18,976 nt of DNA from VBCK01 sp035511515. Lineage in GTDB: Bacteria; Pseudomonadota; Gammaproteobacteria; Burkholderiales; Burkholderiaceae_F. Both the position numbers and the translations under genes were made by a program. The stretch lies in the NCBI GenBank assembly GCA_035511515.1, contig DATKFG010000059.1:1-18976 (forward strand), in the 5' to 3' direction. The first letter of the stretch is position 1, and the number at the start of each line of letters is the position of its first letter. Below the pieces are notes generated by a model. That model did no database searches and had not been told where the DNA came from. It was given only the letters and a program-made list of their open reading frames with translations. This document shows, one piece after another, positions 7,821-15,722 of this stretch.

Positions 7821-7826
7821 ATTATA
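7821..7826 (-). promoter_or_regulatory. Possible bamD -10 box (TATAAT)
   Basis: A perfect consensus TATAAT on the minus strand lies 11 nt upstream of the bamD ATG, in the 76-nt bamD/rluD divergent spacer. No good TTGACA-like -35 is found at 16-18 nt, and initiation here would leave a leader of only about 5 nt. It could be a weak or activator-dependent promoter, or chance in an AT-richer patch. Confidence 0.35.
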
Positions 7827-7873
7827 TCGATCGGCACGGAGGGGCGCGGATTTCGGTCGAACAAATCCCTGAC

Positions 7874-7878
7874 GAGGA
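7874..7878 (+). promoter_or_regulatory. Ribosome binding site deciding the rluD start
   Basis: GAGGA, spaced 7 nt from GTG 7886. It is the only good Shine-Dalgarno near any candidate rluD start and is the reason for choosing the GTG over the upstream ATG 7808. Confidence 0.5.
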
Positions 7879-7885
7879 ATCGGAG

Positions 7886-8893
7886 GTGCCGGACCAGGCG
7901 GCCACGGGACCGACCTGTTTCACGGTGGGCCTGGAGCACGGCGGCTGGCGGCTGGACCGGACCGTAGCGGCCAACCTGCCGTCGATTTCGCGCAGTCGCA
8001 TCCAGGGATGGATCGAACAAGGCGCCGCTCGGATCAATTCGCAGCCGGCCCGCACCCGCGATCGGGTCAGCGCGGGCGACCGGATCGAAATCGAATTGCA
8101 GCCGTCGCCCGAAGCCTCGGCGTTCAAGCCGGAGCCGATCGAGCTGTCGATCCTGTACGAGGACGAGCTGCTGATCGTGATCGACAAGCCGGCCGGGCTC
8201 GTGGTGCACCCGGGCGCCGGCAATTGGAGCGGAACGCTGCTGAACGGGCTGCTGGCGCATCATCCGCCCCTGGCCGCGGTGCCCCGGGCCGGTATTGTTC
8301 ATCGGCTCGATGCCGGCACCTCGGGGCTGATGGTGGTTGCGAAGACGAACAGCGCACAACTCGATCTGGTGCGTCAGCTGCAGCAGCGCACCGTCCTGCG
8401 CGAGTACTGGGCGGTCGTCACCGGCGTGGCTCCAGCCGGCGCAACGATCGAGGCCGCGCTGTGGCGCGACCCGCGCAATCCGCTGCGCTTCCGCGTCAGC
8501 TCGCGGGCCGACGCCCGCTTCGCGCGCACCCGTTTTCGCCGCATTGCGGTTTCCGAGGCGCCGGCCGGCGGCACCGGCGTGGCGTTGAGCTGGCTTGCAT
8601 GCCGTCTGGACACCGGCCGCACCCATCAGATCCGGGTGCACCTGGAATCGATCGGGCATCCGCTGGTGGGCGATCCGCTGTACTCGATGCGCCGTCCGGT
8701 CGTGTCCGGCAGCGCTTTGCGCCTGCAGCGCCAGGCTTTGCACGCCTGGCGCCTGTCGCTGAAGCACCCGGCGCAGGCGCGCACGATGACCTGGGTGCGG
8801 CCACCACCGGATGACCTGGATGGACTGATGCGGTCGGTCGGGTTCGATCCGGACCGGCCGGTGGATGTGTTCGATTCAGACGCGGCGCCATGA
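7886..8893 (+). CDS. rluD: Large-subunit rRNA pseudouridine synthase, RluD type
   Basis: A 335-aa RluA/RluD-family protein. The N-terminus has an S4 RNA-binding domain (about 18-75: WRLDRTVAANLPSISRSRIQ), followed by the catalytic domain with KPAGLVVHPG (101-110), catalytic HRLDAGTSG (Asp142), LACRLDTGRTHQIRVHL and HPLVGDPLY. E. coli RluD (326 aa) makes pseudouridines 1911, 1915 and 1917 in 23S rRNA helix 69; specificity here is inferred from family and context. I prefer GTG 7886 because GAGGA (7874-7878) sits 7 nt upstream and it gives a normal N-terminus. In-frame ATG 7808 would add 26 unusual residues and overlap the bamD start. Its TGA overlaps the pgeF ATG (ATGA). Confidence 0.93.
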   Translation: MPDQAATGPTCFTVGLEHGGWRLDRTVAANLPSISRSRIQGWIEQGAARINSQPARTRDRVSAGDRIEIELQPSPEASAFKPEPIELSILYEDELLIVIDKPAGLVVHPGAGNWSGTLLNGLLAHHPPLAAVPRAGIVHRLDAGTSGLMVVAKTNSAQLDLVRQLQQRTVLREYWAVVTGVAPAGATIEAALWRDPRNPLRFRVSSRADARFARTRFRRIAVSEAPAGGTGVALSWLACRLDTGRTHQIRVHLESIGHPLVGDPLYSMRRPVVSGSALRLQRQALHAWRLSLKHPAQARTMTWVRPPPDDLDGLMRSVGFDPDRPVDVFDSDAAP

Positions 8894-9693
8894 GCGAACG
8901 CCTGCAACATCCCCTCGCGCCGGCGCCCATCCCGCCGGACTGGATCGTTCCCGACTGGCCGGCGCCCGACACGGTGCGCGCATTCGTAACGACCCGGCGC
9001 GGTGGCGTATCCGGGGGCACCTGGGGCGCCGGGCAACACGGGGGGATGAATCTTGGCTTCAGCACCGGTGATGATCCGGAACGGGTCGAGCGCAACCGGG
9101 CCTTGCTGGCCCGCTACCTGCCGGCGCCTCCTTGCTGGCTGTCGCTGCAGCACGGCTCCGCGGTGGTCCGGGCCGAGACGGTCGGCCCGGCATCGGCCGC
9201 GGCCGACGCATCGATCGCCAGCACCCCGGGCGTGGTCTGCTGCGTCACCGTGGCCGACTGTCTTCCGGTGCTGCTGGCGGACCGCTCCGGACGCGTGGTT
9301 GCGGCGGCCCACGCCGGCTGGCGCGGGCTGGCGGCCGGAATCGTCCAGGCGACCGTGTCGGCGATGCACCGCGCAGCCGTGTCGATCGGGCCGATCGATG
9401 CTTTCCTGGGGCCGTCGATCGGCGCTTCCGTGTACGAGGTCGGGGCAGAGGTGCTGCACGCGATGCGCCGTTCGCTGCCGGACGCGGAGGCGGCCTTCAC
9501 GCCGCTTGCGAACGGAAAGTTCCGAGCCGACCTGCCCGCTCTGGCACGCCAGGCGCTGGCGCAGGTCGAGGTGCGGTCGGTTTACGGCGGCCGCTGGTGC
9601 ACCGCCAGCGATCCGGACCGGTTCTACAGCTTCCGGCGCGAACGAGTCACCGGCCGCCATGCCGCCGTGATCTGGCTGCGGGGCGCGGTTTGA
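8890..9693 (+). CDS. pgeF: Peptidoglycan editing factor PgeF (YfiH/DUF152)
   Basis: A 267-aa member of the YfiH/CNF1-like multicopper-oxidase-like family. Seen: TTRRGGVSGG, GMNLGFSTGDDP, LQHGSAV (His88), VTVADCLPVLLAD (Cys124), AAHAGWRGLAAG (His141), FLGPSIGASVYEVG and the C-terminal SFRRERVTGRHAAVIWL. His88, Cys124 and His141 form the zinc/catalytic site of this family. In E. coli, YfiH was shown to remove misincorporated L-Ser-containing muropeptide precursors (peptidoglycan editing); older annotations call it polyphenol oxidase or laccase, and others report purine nucleoside activities. Start ATG 8890 overlaps the rluD stop by 4 nt (ATGA), so the two are coupled. The rluD-pgeF pairing, followed by phaC, is common in Burkholderiales. 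Confidence 0.93.
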   Translation: MSERLQHPLAPAPIPPDWIVPDWPAPDTVRAFVTTRRGGVSGGTWGAGQHGGMNLGFSTGDDPERVERNRALLARYLPAPPCWLSLQHGSAVVRAETVGPASAAADASIASTPGVVCCVTVADCLPVLLADRSGRVVAAAHAGWRGLAAGIVQATVSAMHRAAVSIGPIDAFLGPSIGASVYEVGAEVLHAMRRSLPDAEAAFTPLANGKFRADLPALARQALAQVEVRSVYGGRWCTASDPDRFYSFRRERVTGRHAAVIWLRGAV

Positions 9694-9773
9694 CATCGAG
9701 CCGCCGCGGTGTCCAAAATGCAAACCCAGTCGGGCGAAATGGATCGCGCGTGCGGCGCGAAGCCGAGAAAAAG

Positions 9774-11537
9774 ATGACCCAGCAGCGCGCGAACGTTGAC
9801 CTGGGCGCAGCTGTGCCCGCCGCCGCTGTGCCGGAGCCGCAGGCAGCGGCTTCACAGGATCCATTCGGGCTCGCCTCGTGGCTGAGCTGGTGGACTGCCC
9901 AGGCGCCCGGGGCGGTGCCGGGGTTTGCGATCTCGCCGCAACGCCTGGCCGAGCTGCAGAACAGCTACGTCAAGGCGATCACCGCGGTGTGGAATGATTT
10001 CGTGACGCACCCCGAGCGCACGTCCGCCCCGATCCCGGATGCGCGCTTTGCCGATCCGGCCTGGCAGCAGAATTCGCTCGCGTCGTTCGCTGCGCGCACG
10101 TACCTGGTGAACGCCGAATTCATGAACGAGCTGGCCGCCAGCGTGGAGGCTGAGCCGAAAACCAAGGCGCGGGTCCGGTTCGCGGTGTCCCAGTGGCTGG
10201 ACGCGGCGGCGCCGTCGAATTTCCTGGCGTTCAACCCCAAGGTGCAGAAGCGGCTGGTCGAGAGCAAGGGCGCCAGCCTGGCGGGCGGGCTTCAGAATCT
10301 GCTGAACGACGTGGTCAAGGGCAAGATCTCGCAGAGCGACGAGGCAGCCTTCGAGATCGGCCGCAACGTGGCCACCAGCGAGGGGGTGGTCGTCTTCGAA
10401 AACGAGCTGATCCAGCTGATCCAGTACAAGCCCTTGACGCCCAGGGTGCGGGCGCGGCCGTTCCTGATCGTGCCACCCTGCATCAACAAGTTCTACATCC
10501 TGGATCTGCAACCGGAGAACTCCCTGGTCCGGTTCTGCGTCGAGCACGGCAACACGGTGTTTCTGATTTCGTGGCGCAACCCGGGCCAGGCTCAGAGCCG
10601 GCTGACCTGGGACGATTACGTGCAGCACGGTCCGATCGAGGCGCTCAACGTGGTGCGCAGCATCTCGGGCGCTGCAAAGGCCAATGTATTGGGCTTTTGC
10701 GTCGGCGGCACGCTGCTGACGACCGCGCTGTCGGTGATGCGCGCGCGCGGCGACGACCCGGTCGCCAGCCTGACCTTGCTCGCTTCGCTGCTCGACTTTT
10801 CGGACGCCGGGATCCTGGACATCTTCATCGACGAGACGCACGTGCGGATGCGCGAGCAGTCGATCGGCAAGGGCGGGCTGATGCCGGGGCGCGACCTGGC
10901 CAACACGTTCTCCAGTCTGCGCGCCAACGATCTGGTGTGGAACTACGTGGTGAACAATTACCTGGAGGGCCGCGCGCCTCCCGCGTTCGATCTGCTGTAC
11001 TGGAACGGCGACAGCACGAATCTGCCCGGGCCGATGTATGCCTGGTACCTGCGCAACACCTACCTGGAGAACAAACTGGTCGTGCCGAACAAGGTCTCGA
11101 CCTGCGGTGTTCCGGTCGATCTGGGTCGGATCGAGGTGCCCACGTACGTGTTCGGGGCGCGCGAGGACCATATCGTGCCGTGGAAGGGTGCCTATGTGTC
11201 GGCCCGCGCGTTGACCGGGGTGGCGCCGTGGCAGCTTCATTTCGTGCTCGGGGCGAGTGGACACATCGCCGGAACGATCAACCCGGCGTCCAAGAACCGG
11301 CGCAACTACTGGGTCGGCCCGGGAGGGGTTCTGCCGGAAAGCGCCGACGATTGGTTTGATTCAGCACAGGAGTTTCCCGGCAGCTGGTGGATACACTGGG
11401 ACCGCTGGCTGGGGGAATTTGCCGATGGTGAGGTCGACCCGCCTGGCGCCTACGGCAACGCGCAGTATCCGCCGATCGAGGCGGCACCAGGCCGTTATGT
11501 TCGCGAAAAGGCCCAAGACGCAACCGCAGGAGGTTGA
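9774..11537 (+). CDS. phaC: Class I poly(3-hydroxybutyrate) synthase
   Basis: A 587-aa class I PHA synthase (Cupriavidus PhaC 589 aa). It polymerises (R)-3-hydroxybutyryl-CoA on the granule surface. The N-terminal part (about 30-200) holds WQQNSLASFAARTYLVN and the PhaC_N region; the alpha/beta-hydrolase core carries the lipase-like box GFCVGG with nucleophile Cys309, Asp465 (AREDHIVPW) and His497 (SGHIAG), with PPCINKFYILDL and LISWRNP. Start ATG 9774 has AG-rich GAGAAAAAG upstream and gives a normal N-terminus; the frame is open much further upstream only because of high GC. It lies 80 nt after pgeF with no visible terminator between, and leads phaC-phaA-phaB. It ends two nt before the phaA ATG. 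Confidence 0.97.
   Translation: MTQQRANVDLGAAVPAAAVPEPQAAASQDPFGLASWLSWWTAQAPGAVPGFAISPQRLAELQNSYVKAITAVWNDFVTHPERTSAPIPDARFADPAWQQNSLASFAARTYLVNAEFMNELAASVEAEPKTKARVRFAVSQWLDAAAPSNFLAFNPKVQKRLVESKGASLAGGLQNLLNDVVKGKISQSDEAAFEIGRNVATSEGVVVFENELIQLIQYKPLTPRVRARPFLIVPPCINKFYILDLQPENSLVRFCVEHGNTVFLISWRNPGQAQSRLTWDDYVQHGPIEALNVVRSISGAAKANVLGFCVGGTLLTTALSVMRARGDDPVASLTLLASLLDFSDAGILDIFIDETHVRMREQSIGKGGLMPGRDLANTFSSLRANDLVWNYVVNNYLEGRAPPAFDLLYWNGDSTNLPGPMYAWYLRNTYLENKLVVPNKVSTCGVPVDLGRIEVPTYVFGAREDHIVPWKGAYVSARALTGVAPWQLHFVLGASGHIAGTINPASKNRRNYWVGPGGVLPESADDWFDSAQEFPGSWWIHWDRWLGEFADGEVDPPGAYGNAQYPPIEAAPGRYVREKAQDATAGG
11528..11533 (+). promoter_or_regulatory. Consensus Shine-Dalgarno for phaA
   Basis: A perfect AGGAGG, 6 nt before ATG 11540, embedded in the last codons of phaC. 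It fixes the phaA start and argues against the in-frame TTG at 11534. Confidence 0.8.
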
Positions 11538-11539
11538 AG

Positions 11540-12721
11540 ATGCAGCAAGCCGTGATTGTTTCCGCAACCCGCACCGCGATCGGCAAATTCAGCGGCGCGC
11601 TGGCCCGGATCAGCGCGCCCGAGCTCGGGGCCCTGGTGATCGGCGAGGCTCTTAAGCGGGCGAAGCTGGCCCCCGAGCAGGTCGACGAGGTCGTGATGGG
11701 CCAGGTTCTGACTGCGGGCTCCGGACAGAACGCGGCCCGGCAGGCGTCGATCAAGGCTGGGGTTGCGGTCGCAGTGCCGGCCATGACGATCAACATGGTG
11801 TGCGGCAGCGGCTTGAGGGCCGTGATGCTGGCCGCACAGGCGATCGCCAACGGGGACGCCGAGGTGGTGGTGGCCGGCGGCCAGGAAAACATGAGCCTGG
11901 CGCCGCATGTGCTGCTGGGATCGCGGGAAGGCTTCCGGATGGGCGATGCCAAGCTGATCGACAGCATGATCATCGACGGCTTGTGGGATGTTTACAACCG
12001 CTACCACATGGGAATTACGGCGGAAAACGTCGCCAAGGAGTACGGCATTTCGCGCGCGACCCAGGACGAGTTTTCGGTCGCTTCGCAGCGCAAGGCCGCC
12101 GCAGCCCGGGAGGCGGGCCGCTTCCGCGAGGAAATCGTCGCGGTGCCGATTCCGCAGCGCAAGGGCGAGCCGCTGCCCTTCGCCGACGATGAATTCATTC
12201 GGGGCGATGCGACGCTGGACGGCTTGGGCGCCTTGAAGCCCGCCTTCGACAAGGAAGGCAGCGTGACCGCCGGCAACGCCTCGGGCATCAACGACGGGGC
12301 CGCCGCCGTGGTCGTGATGTCGGAGACGCGTGCCAAAGCGCTCGGCTTGCCGGTGCTGGCGCGGATCCGCGCTTTCGCATCGGCCGGGGTCGATCCGAAA
12401 GTGATGGGCATGGGGCCGGTGCCGGCATCGCGCAAGGCGCTGACGCGGGCTGGCTGGAAGGCTGCCGACCTGGACCTGCTGGAAATCAACGAAGCGTTCG
12501 CGGCGCAGGCCTGTGCGGTCAACAAGGAGATGGGGTGGGATACGGCCAAGATCAACGTCAATGGCGGTGCGATTGCACTGGGCCATCCGATCGGCGCGTC
12601 CGGCTGCCGCATCCTGGTCACGCTGCTGCACGAAATGAAGCGTCGCGATGCCCGACGCGGGCTCGCCTCGTTGTGCATCGGCGGGGGCATGGGAGTGGCG
12701 CTGGCGGTCGAACGCGGCTAG
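11540..12721 (+). CDS. phaA: Acetyl-CoA C-acetyltransferase (beta-ketothiolase)
   Basis: A 393-aa biosynthetic thiolase, the same length as Cupriavidus PhaA. It condenses two acetyl-CoA to acetoacetyl-CoA, the first step of PHB synthesis. Catalytic residues: Cys88 (NMVCGSG, acyl-enzyme), His349 (GGAIALGHPIGASG) and Cys379 (LCIGGGMG); NEAFAAQA and GNASGINDGAAA are further thiolase signatures. It begins 2 nt after the phaC stop behind a perfect AGGAGG, and the TAG stop is followed by the phaB ribosome binding site. Other thiolases of fatty-acid degradation are similar, but the phaC/phaB context settles the role. Confidence 0.97.
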   Translation: MQQAVIVSATRTAIGKFSGALARISAPELGALVIGEALKRAKLAPEQVDEVVMGQVLTAGSGQNAARQASIKAGVAVAVPAMTINMVCGSGLRAVMLAAQAIANGDAEVVVAGGQENMSLAPHVLLGSREGFRMGDAKLIDSMIIDGLWDVYNRYHMGITAENVAKEYGISRATQDEFSVASQRKAAAAREAGRFREEIVAVPIPQRKGEPLPFADDEFIRGDATLDGLGALKPAFDKEGSVTAGNASGINDGAAAVVVMSETRAKALGLPVLARIRAFASAGVDPKVMGMGPVPASRKALTRAGWKAADLDLLEINEAFAAQACAVNKEMGWDTAKINVNGGAIALGHPIGASGCRILVTLLHEMKRRDARRGLASLCIGGGMGVALAVERG

Positions 12722-12731
12722 GAGACAGAAA

Positions 12732-13466
12732 ATGAGCAAGGTCGTGTACGTCACGGGCGGGATGGGTGGCATCGGCACCGCCATCTGCCGCAAGTTCCAC
12801 GACATGGGTTACCGGGTGATCGCGGGCTGCGGGCCTACCCGGGACCATGCCAAATGGATCGCCGAGCAGGGCGAGACCGGGTACCGCTTCGCAGTCTCGA
12901 TCGGAAATGTGGCCGACTGGGAGTCGACCAAGGCCGCCTTTGACCGTGCTAAGGCTGAGGTGGGACCGATCGACATCCTGGTGAACAACGCCGGCATCAC
13001 CCGTGACGGCGTGTTTCGCAAGATGAGCCTGGCCGACTGGCGTGTGGTGATCGACACGAACCTGAACAGCCTGTTCAACGTGACCAAGCAGGTGATCGAC
13101 GGCATGCTGGACCGCGGCTGGGGCCGAATCATCAATATCTCCTCGATCAACGGCGAAAGAGGCCAGTTCGGGCAGACCAACTATTCGGCGGCCAAGGCCG
13201 GCATGCACGGCTTCACGATGTCTCTGGCCCAGGAGGTCGCCAACAAGGGCATCACGGTCAATACGGTGGCTCCCGGCTACATCGCCACCGATATGGTGAT
13301 GGCGGTTCGCGAGGACGTGCGGGAGAAGATCATCCAGACCATTCCAGTCAAGCGGCTGGGCCGAGCGGAGGAGATCGCCTCGATCGTGGGCTGGCTGGCC
13401 ACCGAGGACGCGGGCTTCACCACGGGTGCCGAATTCTCGGTCAACGGCGGTTTGCACATGGGCTGA
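12732..13466 (+). CDS. phaB: Acetoacetyl-CoA reductase
   Basis: A 244-aa short-chain dehydrogenase/reductase (Cupriavidus PhaB 246 aa). It reduces acetoacetyl-CoA to (R)-3-hydroxybutyryl-CoA, with NADPH in most homologues. Cofactor motif TGGMGGIG (8-15), NNAG (85-88), Asn110, Ser138, Tyr151 and Lys155 form the SDR active site. GQFGQTNYSAAKAG carries the PhaB-specific Gln/Phe/Gln around the substrate pocket, and PGYIATDM follows. Start ATG 12732 has GGAGA at 12721-12725 overlapping the end of phaA. This completes the phaCAB operon. A hairpin follows the stop directly. Confidence 0.97.
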   Translation: MSKVVYVTGGMGGIGTAICRKFHDMGYRVIAGCGPTRDHAKWIAEQGETGYRFAVSIGNVADWESTKAAFDRAKAEVGPIDILVNNAGITRDGVFRKMSLADWRVVIDTNLNSLFNVTKQVIDGMLDRGWGRIINISSINGERGQFGQTNYSAAKAGMHGFTMSLAQEVANKGITVNTVAPGYIATDMVMAVREDVREKIIQTIPVKRLGRAEEIASIVGWLATEDAGFTTGAEFSVNGGLHMG

Positions 13467-13536
13467 GCCCTCCTGCGCGCTGCGCGCTTCGGAGGGCAGG
13501 CCCTCCTTTCGGACTTCGGGGCCGACCCCCGGTCGG
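13467..13536 (+). terminator. Hairpins downstream of phaCAB
   Basis: Directly after the phaB stop, GCCCTCC (13467-13473) pairs with GGAGGGC (13491-13497), with an inner GCGCGC/GCGCGC palindrome in the loop; a short CCTCCTTTC follows. A second hairpin, CCGACC-ccc-GGTCGG, is at 13522-13536. No run of U follows either. These are plausible ends of the phaCAB transcript, or sites where phaR transcription is kept separate, but not textbook intrinsic terminators. Confidence 0.45.
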
Positions 13537-13557
13537 GAGCGTCATACACAAAGACGG

Positions 13558-13563
13558 TAGAAT
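13558..13563 (+). promoter_or_regulatory. Possible phaR -10 box
   Basis: TAGAAT, one mismatch from consensus, lies 78 nt upstream of the phaR ATG and just after the second hairpin. No clear -35 is visible at normal spacing. It is the best promoter candidate in the 175-nt phaB-phaR gap. Confidence 0.3.
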
Positions 13564-13584
13564 CCGTAGCGGTGGCACGGACTT

Positions 13585-13609
13585 GCGGCGCCGCACTCCG
13601 CGGCGCCGC
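13585..13609 (+). repeat. Perfect inverted/direct repeat in the phaR leader
   Basis: GCGGCGCCGC occurs twice, at 13585-13594 and 13600-13609, separated by ACTCC. The 10-mer is itself palindromic, so the pair is both a direct repeat and a perfect 10-bp stem with a 5-nt loop. It ends 32 nt before the phaR ATG. It may act as a protein-binding operator (two dimer sites 15 bp apart) or as a very stable leader hairpin. Confidence 0.65.
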
Positions 13610-13641
13610 AGCGATTGGCGCCCAGACAGGACCCGAGCGAG

Positions 13642-14193
13642 ATGGCCAGCGCACGATTGATCAAGAAGTACCCGAACCGGCGGCTGTACGACACGCAAAC
13701 CAGTACCTACATCACGCTGGCCGACGTCAAGCAGCTGGTGATCGACCAGGAGGAATTCCAGGTTGTCGATGCCAAATCGAGCGAGGATCTGACGCGCCAG
13801 ATCCTGCTGCAGATCATTTTGGAGGAGGAGCAGGCGGGCATGCCGATGTTCACGTCCCCGGTGCTGTCGCAGATCATCCGCTTCTACGGCAATGCGATGC
13901 AGGGGATCATGGGGTCGTACCTGGAGAAGAACATCCAGGCCTTCATCGACATCCAGCGCAAGCTGCAGGAGCAGAGTCGCGCCTTCTACGACACCAACAA
14001 GATCGGTCCGGAAGCCTGGACCCAGTTCGTCAACATGCAGGCGCCGATGATCCAATCGATGATGACGAACTACATTGAGCAGAGCAAGAATCTGTTCGTT
14101 CAGATGCAGGAGAACATGCAGAACCAGACCCGTTCGATGTTCTCCAGCTTCCCGTTCACGGCTGCGGTCCCGACCGACAAGAAGAACGGGTGA
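13642..14193 (+). CDS. phaR: PHA synthesis repressor PhaR
   Basis: A 183-aa PhaR regulator. The N-terminal DNA-binding domain (about 4-63) has the hallmark RLIKKYPNRRLYDTQTSTYI and the PHB-accumulation regulatory domain follows (about 66-110: EEEQAGMPMFTSPVLSQIIR). The C-terminal half is Met/Gln-rich amphipathic helix (SMMTNYIEQSKNLFVQMQEN) likely to bind polymer. PhaR represses phasin genes and its own gene until it is titrated onto nascent PHB granules. ATG 13642 has a GAG-rich upstream stretch; an in-frame TTG 13615 is less likely. The leader holds the 13585-13609 palindromes. The stop overlaps the GTG of rimO by 4 nt, so the regulator and rimO are co-translated. Confidence 0.96.
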   Translation: MASARLIKKYPNRRLYDTQTSTYITLADVKQLVIDQEEFQVVDAKSSEDLTRQILLQIILEEEQAGMPMFTSPVLSQIIRFYGNAMQGIMGSYLEKNIQAFIDIQRKLQEQSRAFYDTNKIGPEAWTQFVNMQAPMIQSMMTNYIEQSKNLFVQMQENMQNQTRSMFSSFPFTAAVPTDKKNG

Positions 14194-15584
14194 GCGCTGT
14201 TGCGGCCCGCACCGGTCGCAAGTCGGCCCGCGCGGCCGGTTTGCGAGAGCCGGCAGTGGGTTTTGTCTCGCTCGGCTGTCCCAAGGCGCTGGTCGACTCC
14301 GAGCGGATCCTGACGCAGTTGCGGGCGGAGGGCTACCGGATCAGCCCGACCTATCGGGACGCCGATCTGGTGGTCGTCAACACCTGCGGTTTCATCGATG
14401 CGGCCGTGCACGAGTCGCTGCAGGCGATCGGCGAAGCGCTGTCCGAAAACGGCCGCGTGATCGTGACCGGGTGCCTGGGTGCGCGCACCGAGCCGGACGG
14501 CGAGCGCCTGGTGCGTCGCATCCACCCCAGCGTGCTGGCGGTCACCGGGCCGCACGCCACCGATGAGGTGCTCGCGGCGGTCCACGCACACCTGCCCAGG
14601 CCGCACGAGCCGTTCACGGACCTGGTGCCGCCGGCCGGCCTTAAGCTGACGCCGCGCCATTACGCGTATCTGAAGATCGCCGAAGGTTGCAACCAGAGCT
14701 GTACGTTCTGCGTGATCCCGTCGATGCGCGGCAAGCTCGCATCGCGCCCGATCGGGGAGGTGGTCGCCGAGGCTGGGCGGCTGGTGCAGCAGGGGGTGCG
14801 GGAGCTGCTGATCGTGTCGCAGGACACCGGCGCCTACGGTGCCGATCTGCGCCACCGGACCGATTTCGTCGACGGCCGGCCGGTGCGTACGCACGTGACG
14901 AACCTGGCGGTCGAACTCGGCCGGCTCGGCGCATGGGTTCGGCTGCACTACGTCTATCCTTATCCGCACATCGATGACCTGATCCCTCTGATGGCGGAAG
15001 GCCGGATCCTGCCGTACCTGGACGTGCCGTTCCAGCACGCACACCCCAGGATTCTGAAGCTGATGCGGCGTCCCGCCAGTGCCGAGCGCAACATCGACCG
15101 CATCCGCGCCTGGCGCGCGGCCTGCCCGGATCTTGCGATCCGCAGCACCTTCATCGCCGGATTTCCGGGCGAGACCGAGGCCGAGTTCGAAGCGCTGCTC
15201 GATTTCGTCCGGCAGGCCCGGCTCGACCGGGTCGGATGCTTTGCTTACTCGCCAGTGCAGGGTGCCGCGGCCAACGGGCTGCCCGAAGCGGTTCCCGAGC
15301 CCGTGCGCGAGGAGCGCAGGGCGCGGCTGATGCAGGTCCAGGCTGAGGTGTCGCGCGCGCAGCTGTCCGCCCGGATCGGGTCGGTCGAGGCGGTTCTGAT
15401 CGATCAGTCGACGCCGGCCGGCGGCATCGGGCGAAGCCGCCGCGAGGCGCCCGAGATCGACGGCGTGGTGCGCGTGACCGCCCGCAAGCCGCTGCCCGTC
15501 GGTGAGTTCGTCCAGGTGCGCATCACCGGCGCGGAAGAGCACGACCTTTCGGCGGAGCTGACGAACCGCGCGGCCGAATCCTGA
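14190..15584 (+). CDS. rimO: Ribosomal protein uS12 methylthiotransferase RimO
   Basis: A 464-aa radical-SAM methylthiotransferase. The N-terminal MTTase domain binds the auxiliary 4Fe-4S through Cys30 (FVSLGCPKALVDSE), Cys66 (VNTCGFID) and Cys95 (VTGCLG). The radical-SAM cluster is CNQSCTFC (Cys167, Cys171, Cys174), followed by IPSMRGKLASRP. VRLHYVYPYPH, PYLDVPFQHAHPRILKLMRR and FIAGFPGETEAEF are conserved, and a TRAM RNA-binding domain ends the protein (about 385-455). SLGCPKALVDSE is typical of RimO rather than MiaB. It adds methylthio to the conserved aspartate of ribosomal protein S12. GTG 14190 overlaps the phaR stop (GTGA). The stop is the first base pair of the large inverted repeat. 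Confidence 0.96.
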   Translation: MSAVAARTGRKSARAAGLREPAVGFVSLGCPKALVDSERILTQLRAEGYRISPTYRDADLVVVNTCGFIDAAVHESLQAIGEALSENGRVIVTGCLGARTEPDGERLVRRIHPSVLAVTGPHATDEVLAAVHAHLPRPHEPFTDLVPPAGLKLTPRHYAYLKIAEGCNQSCTFCVIPSMRGKLASRPIGEVVAEAGRLVQQGVRELLIVSQDTGAYGADLRHRTDFVDGRPVRTHVTNLAVELGRLGAWVRLHYVYPYPHIDDLIPLMAEGRILPYLDVPFQHAHPRILKLMRRPASAERNIDRIRAWRAACPDLAIRSTFIAGFPGETEAEFEALLDFVRQARLDRVGCFAYSPVQGAAANGLPEAVPEPVREERRARLMQVQAEVSRAQLSARIGSVEAVLIDQSTPAGGIGRSRREAPEIDGVVRVTARKPLPVGEFVQVRITGAEEHDLSAELTNRAAES

Positions 15585-15681
15585 CCCTCACCCCCGGCCC
15601 CTCTCCCGCAAGCGGGAGAGGGGAGCCAGAGTGCCGTTCCACCCCTCTCCCGCTTGCGGGAGAGGGGCCGGGGGTGAGGGT
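15584..15681. repeat. Perfect 40-bp inverted repeat (REP-like doublet)
   Basis: Arm 15584-15623 is the exact reverse complement of 15642-15681, with an 18-nt spacer. Each arm contains its own hairpin, CCCCTCTCCCGC then a 2-nt centre (AA left, TT right) and the complementary half, next to a CCCTCACCCCCGG tail. So each arm can fold alone, or both can form one 40-bp stem. The first base is the last base of the rimO stop. The composition is that of a REP-like palindrome I know to be widespread in Beta- and Gammaproteobacteria, here as a head-to-head pair. It probably also stops rimO transcription. No transposase is present, and 15682-15722 shows nothing further except a weak AGG before the amidase ATG. 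Confidence 0.9.
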
Positions 15682-15722
15682 GCCGGTATCCGCGCACTCA
15701 CTCGTCAGCGCAGGCAAAAGCG

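Noticed and set aside
6986..8767. Minus-strand frame of 593 codons across bamD and rluD
   Set aside because: It runs through bamD in a wrong frame and antisense to rluD; no family features, explained by high GC.
9132..9773. In-frame upstream extension of phaC
   Set aside because: It overlaps pgeF in another frame and is not PhaC-like; ATG 9774 gives the normal length.
9852..11264. Minus-strand frame of 470 codons opposite phaC
   Set aside because: Antisense shadow of the PHB synthase gene; composition-driven.
15584..15681. CRISPR array or insertion sequence
   Set aside because: Only two units, in opposite orientation with one 18-nt spacer, and no cas or transposase gene; it fits a REP-like doublet.
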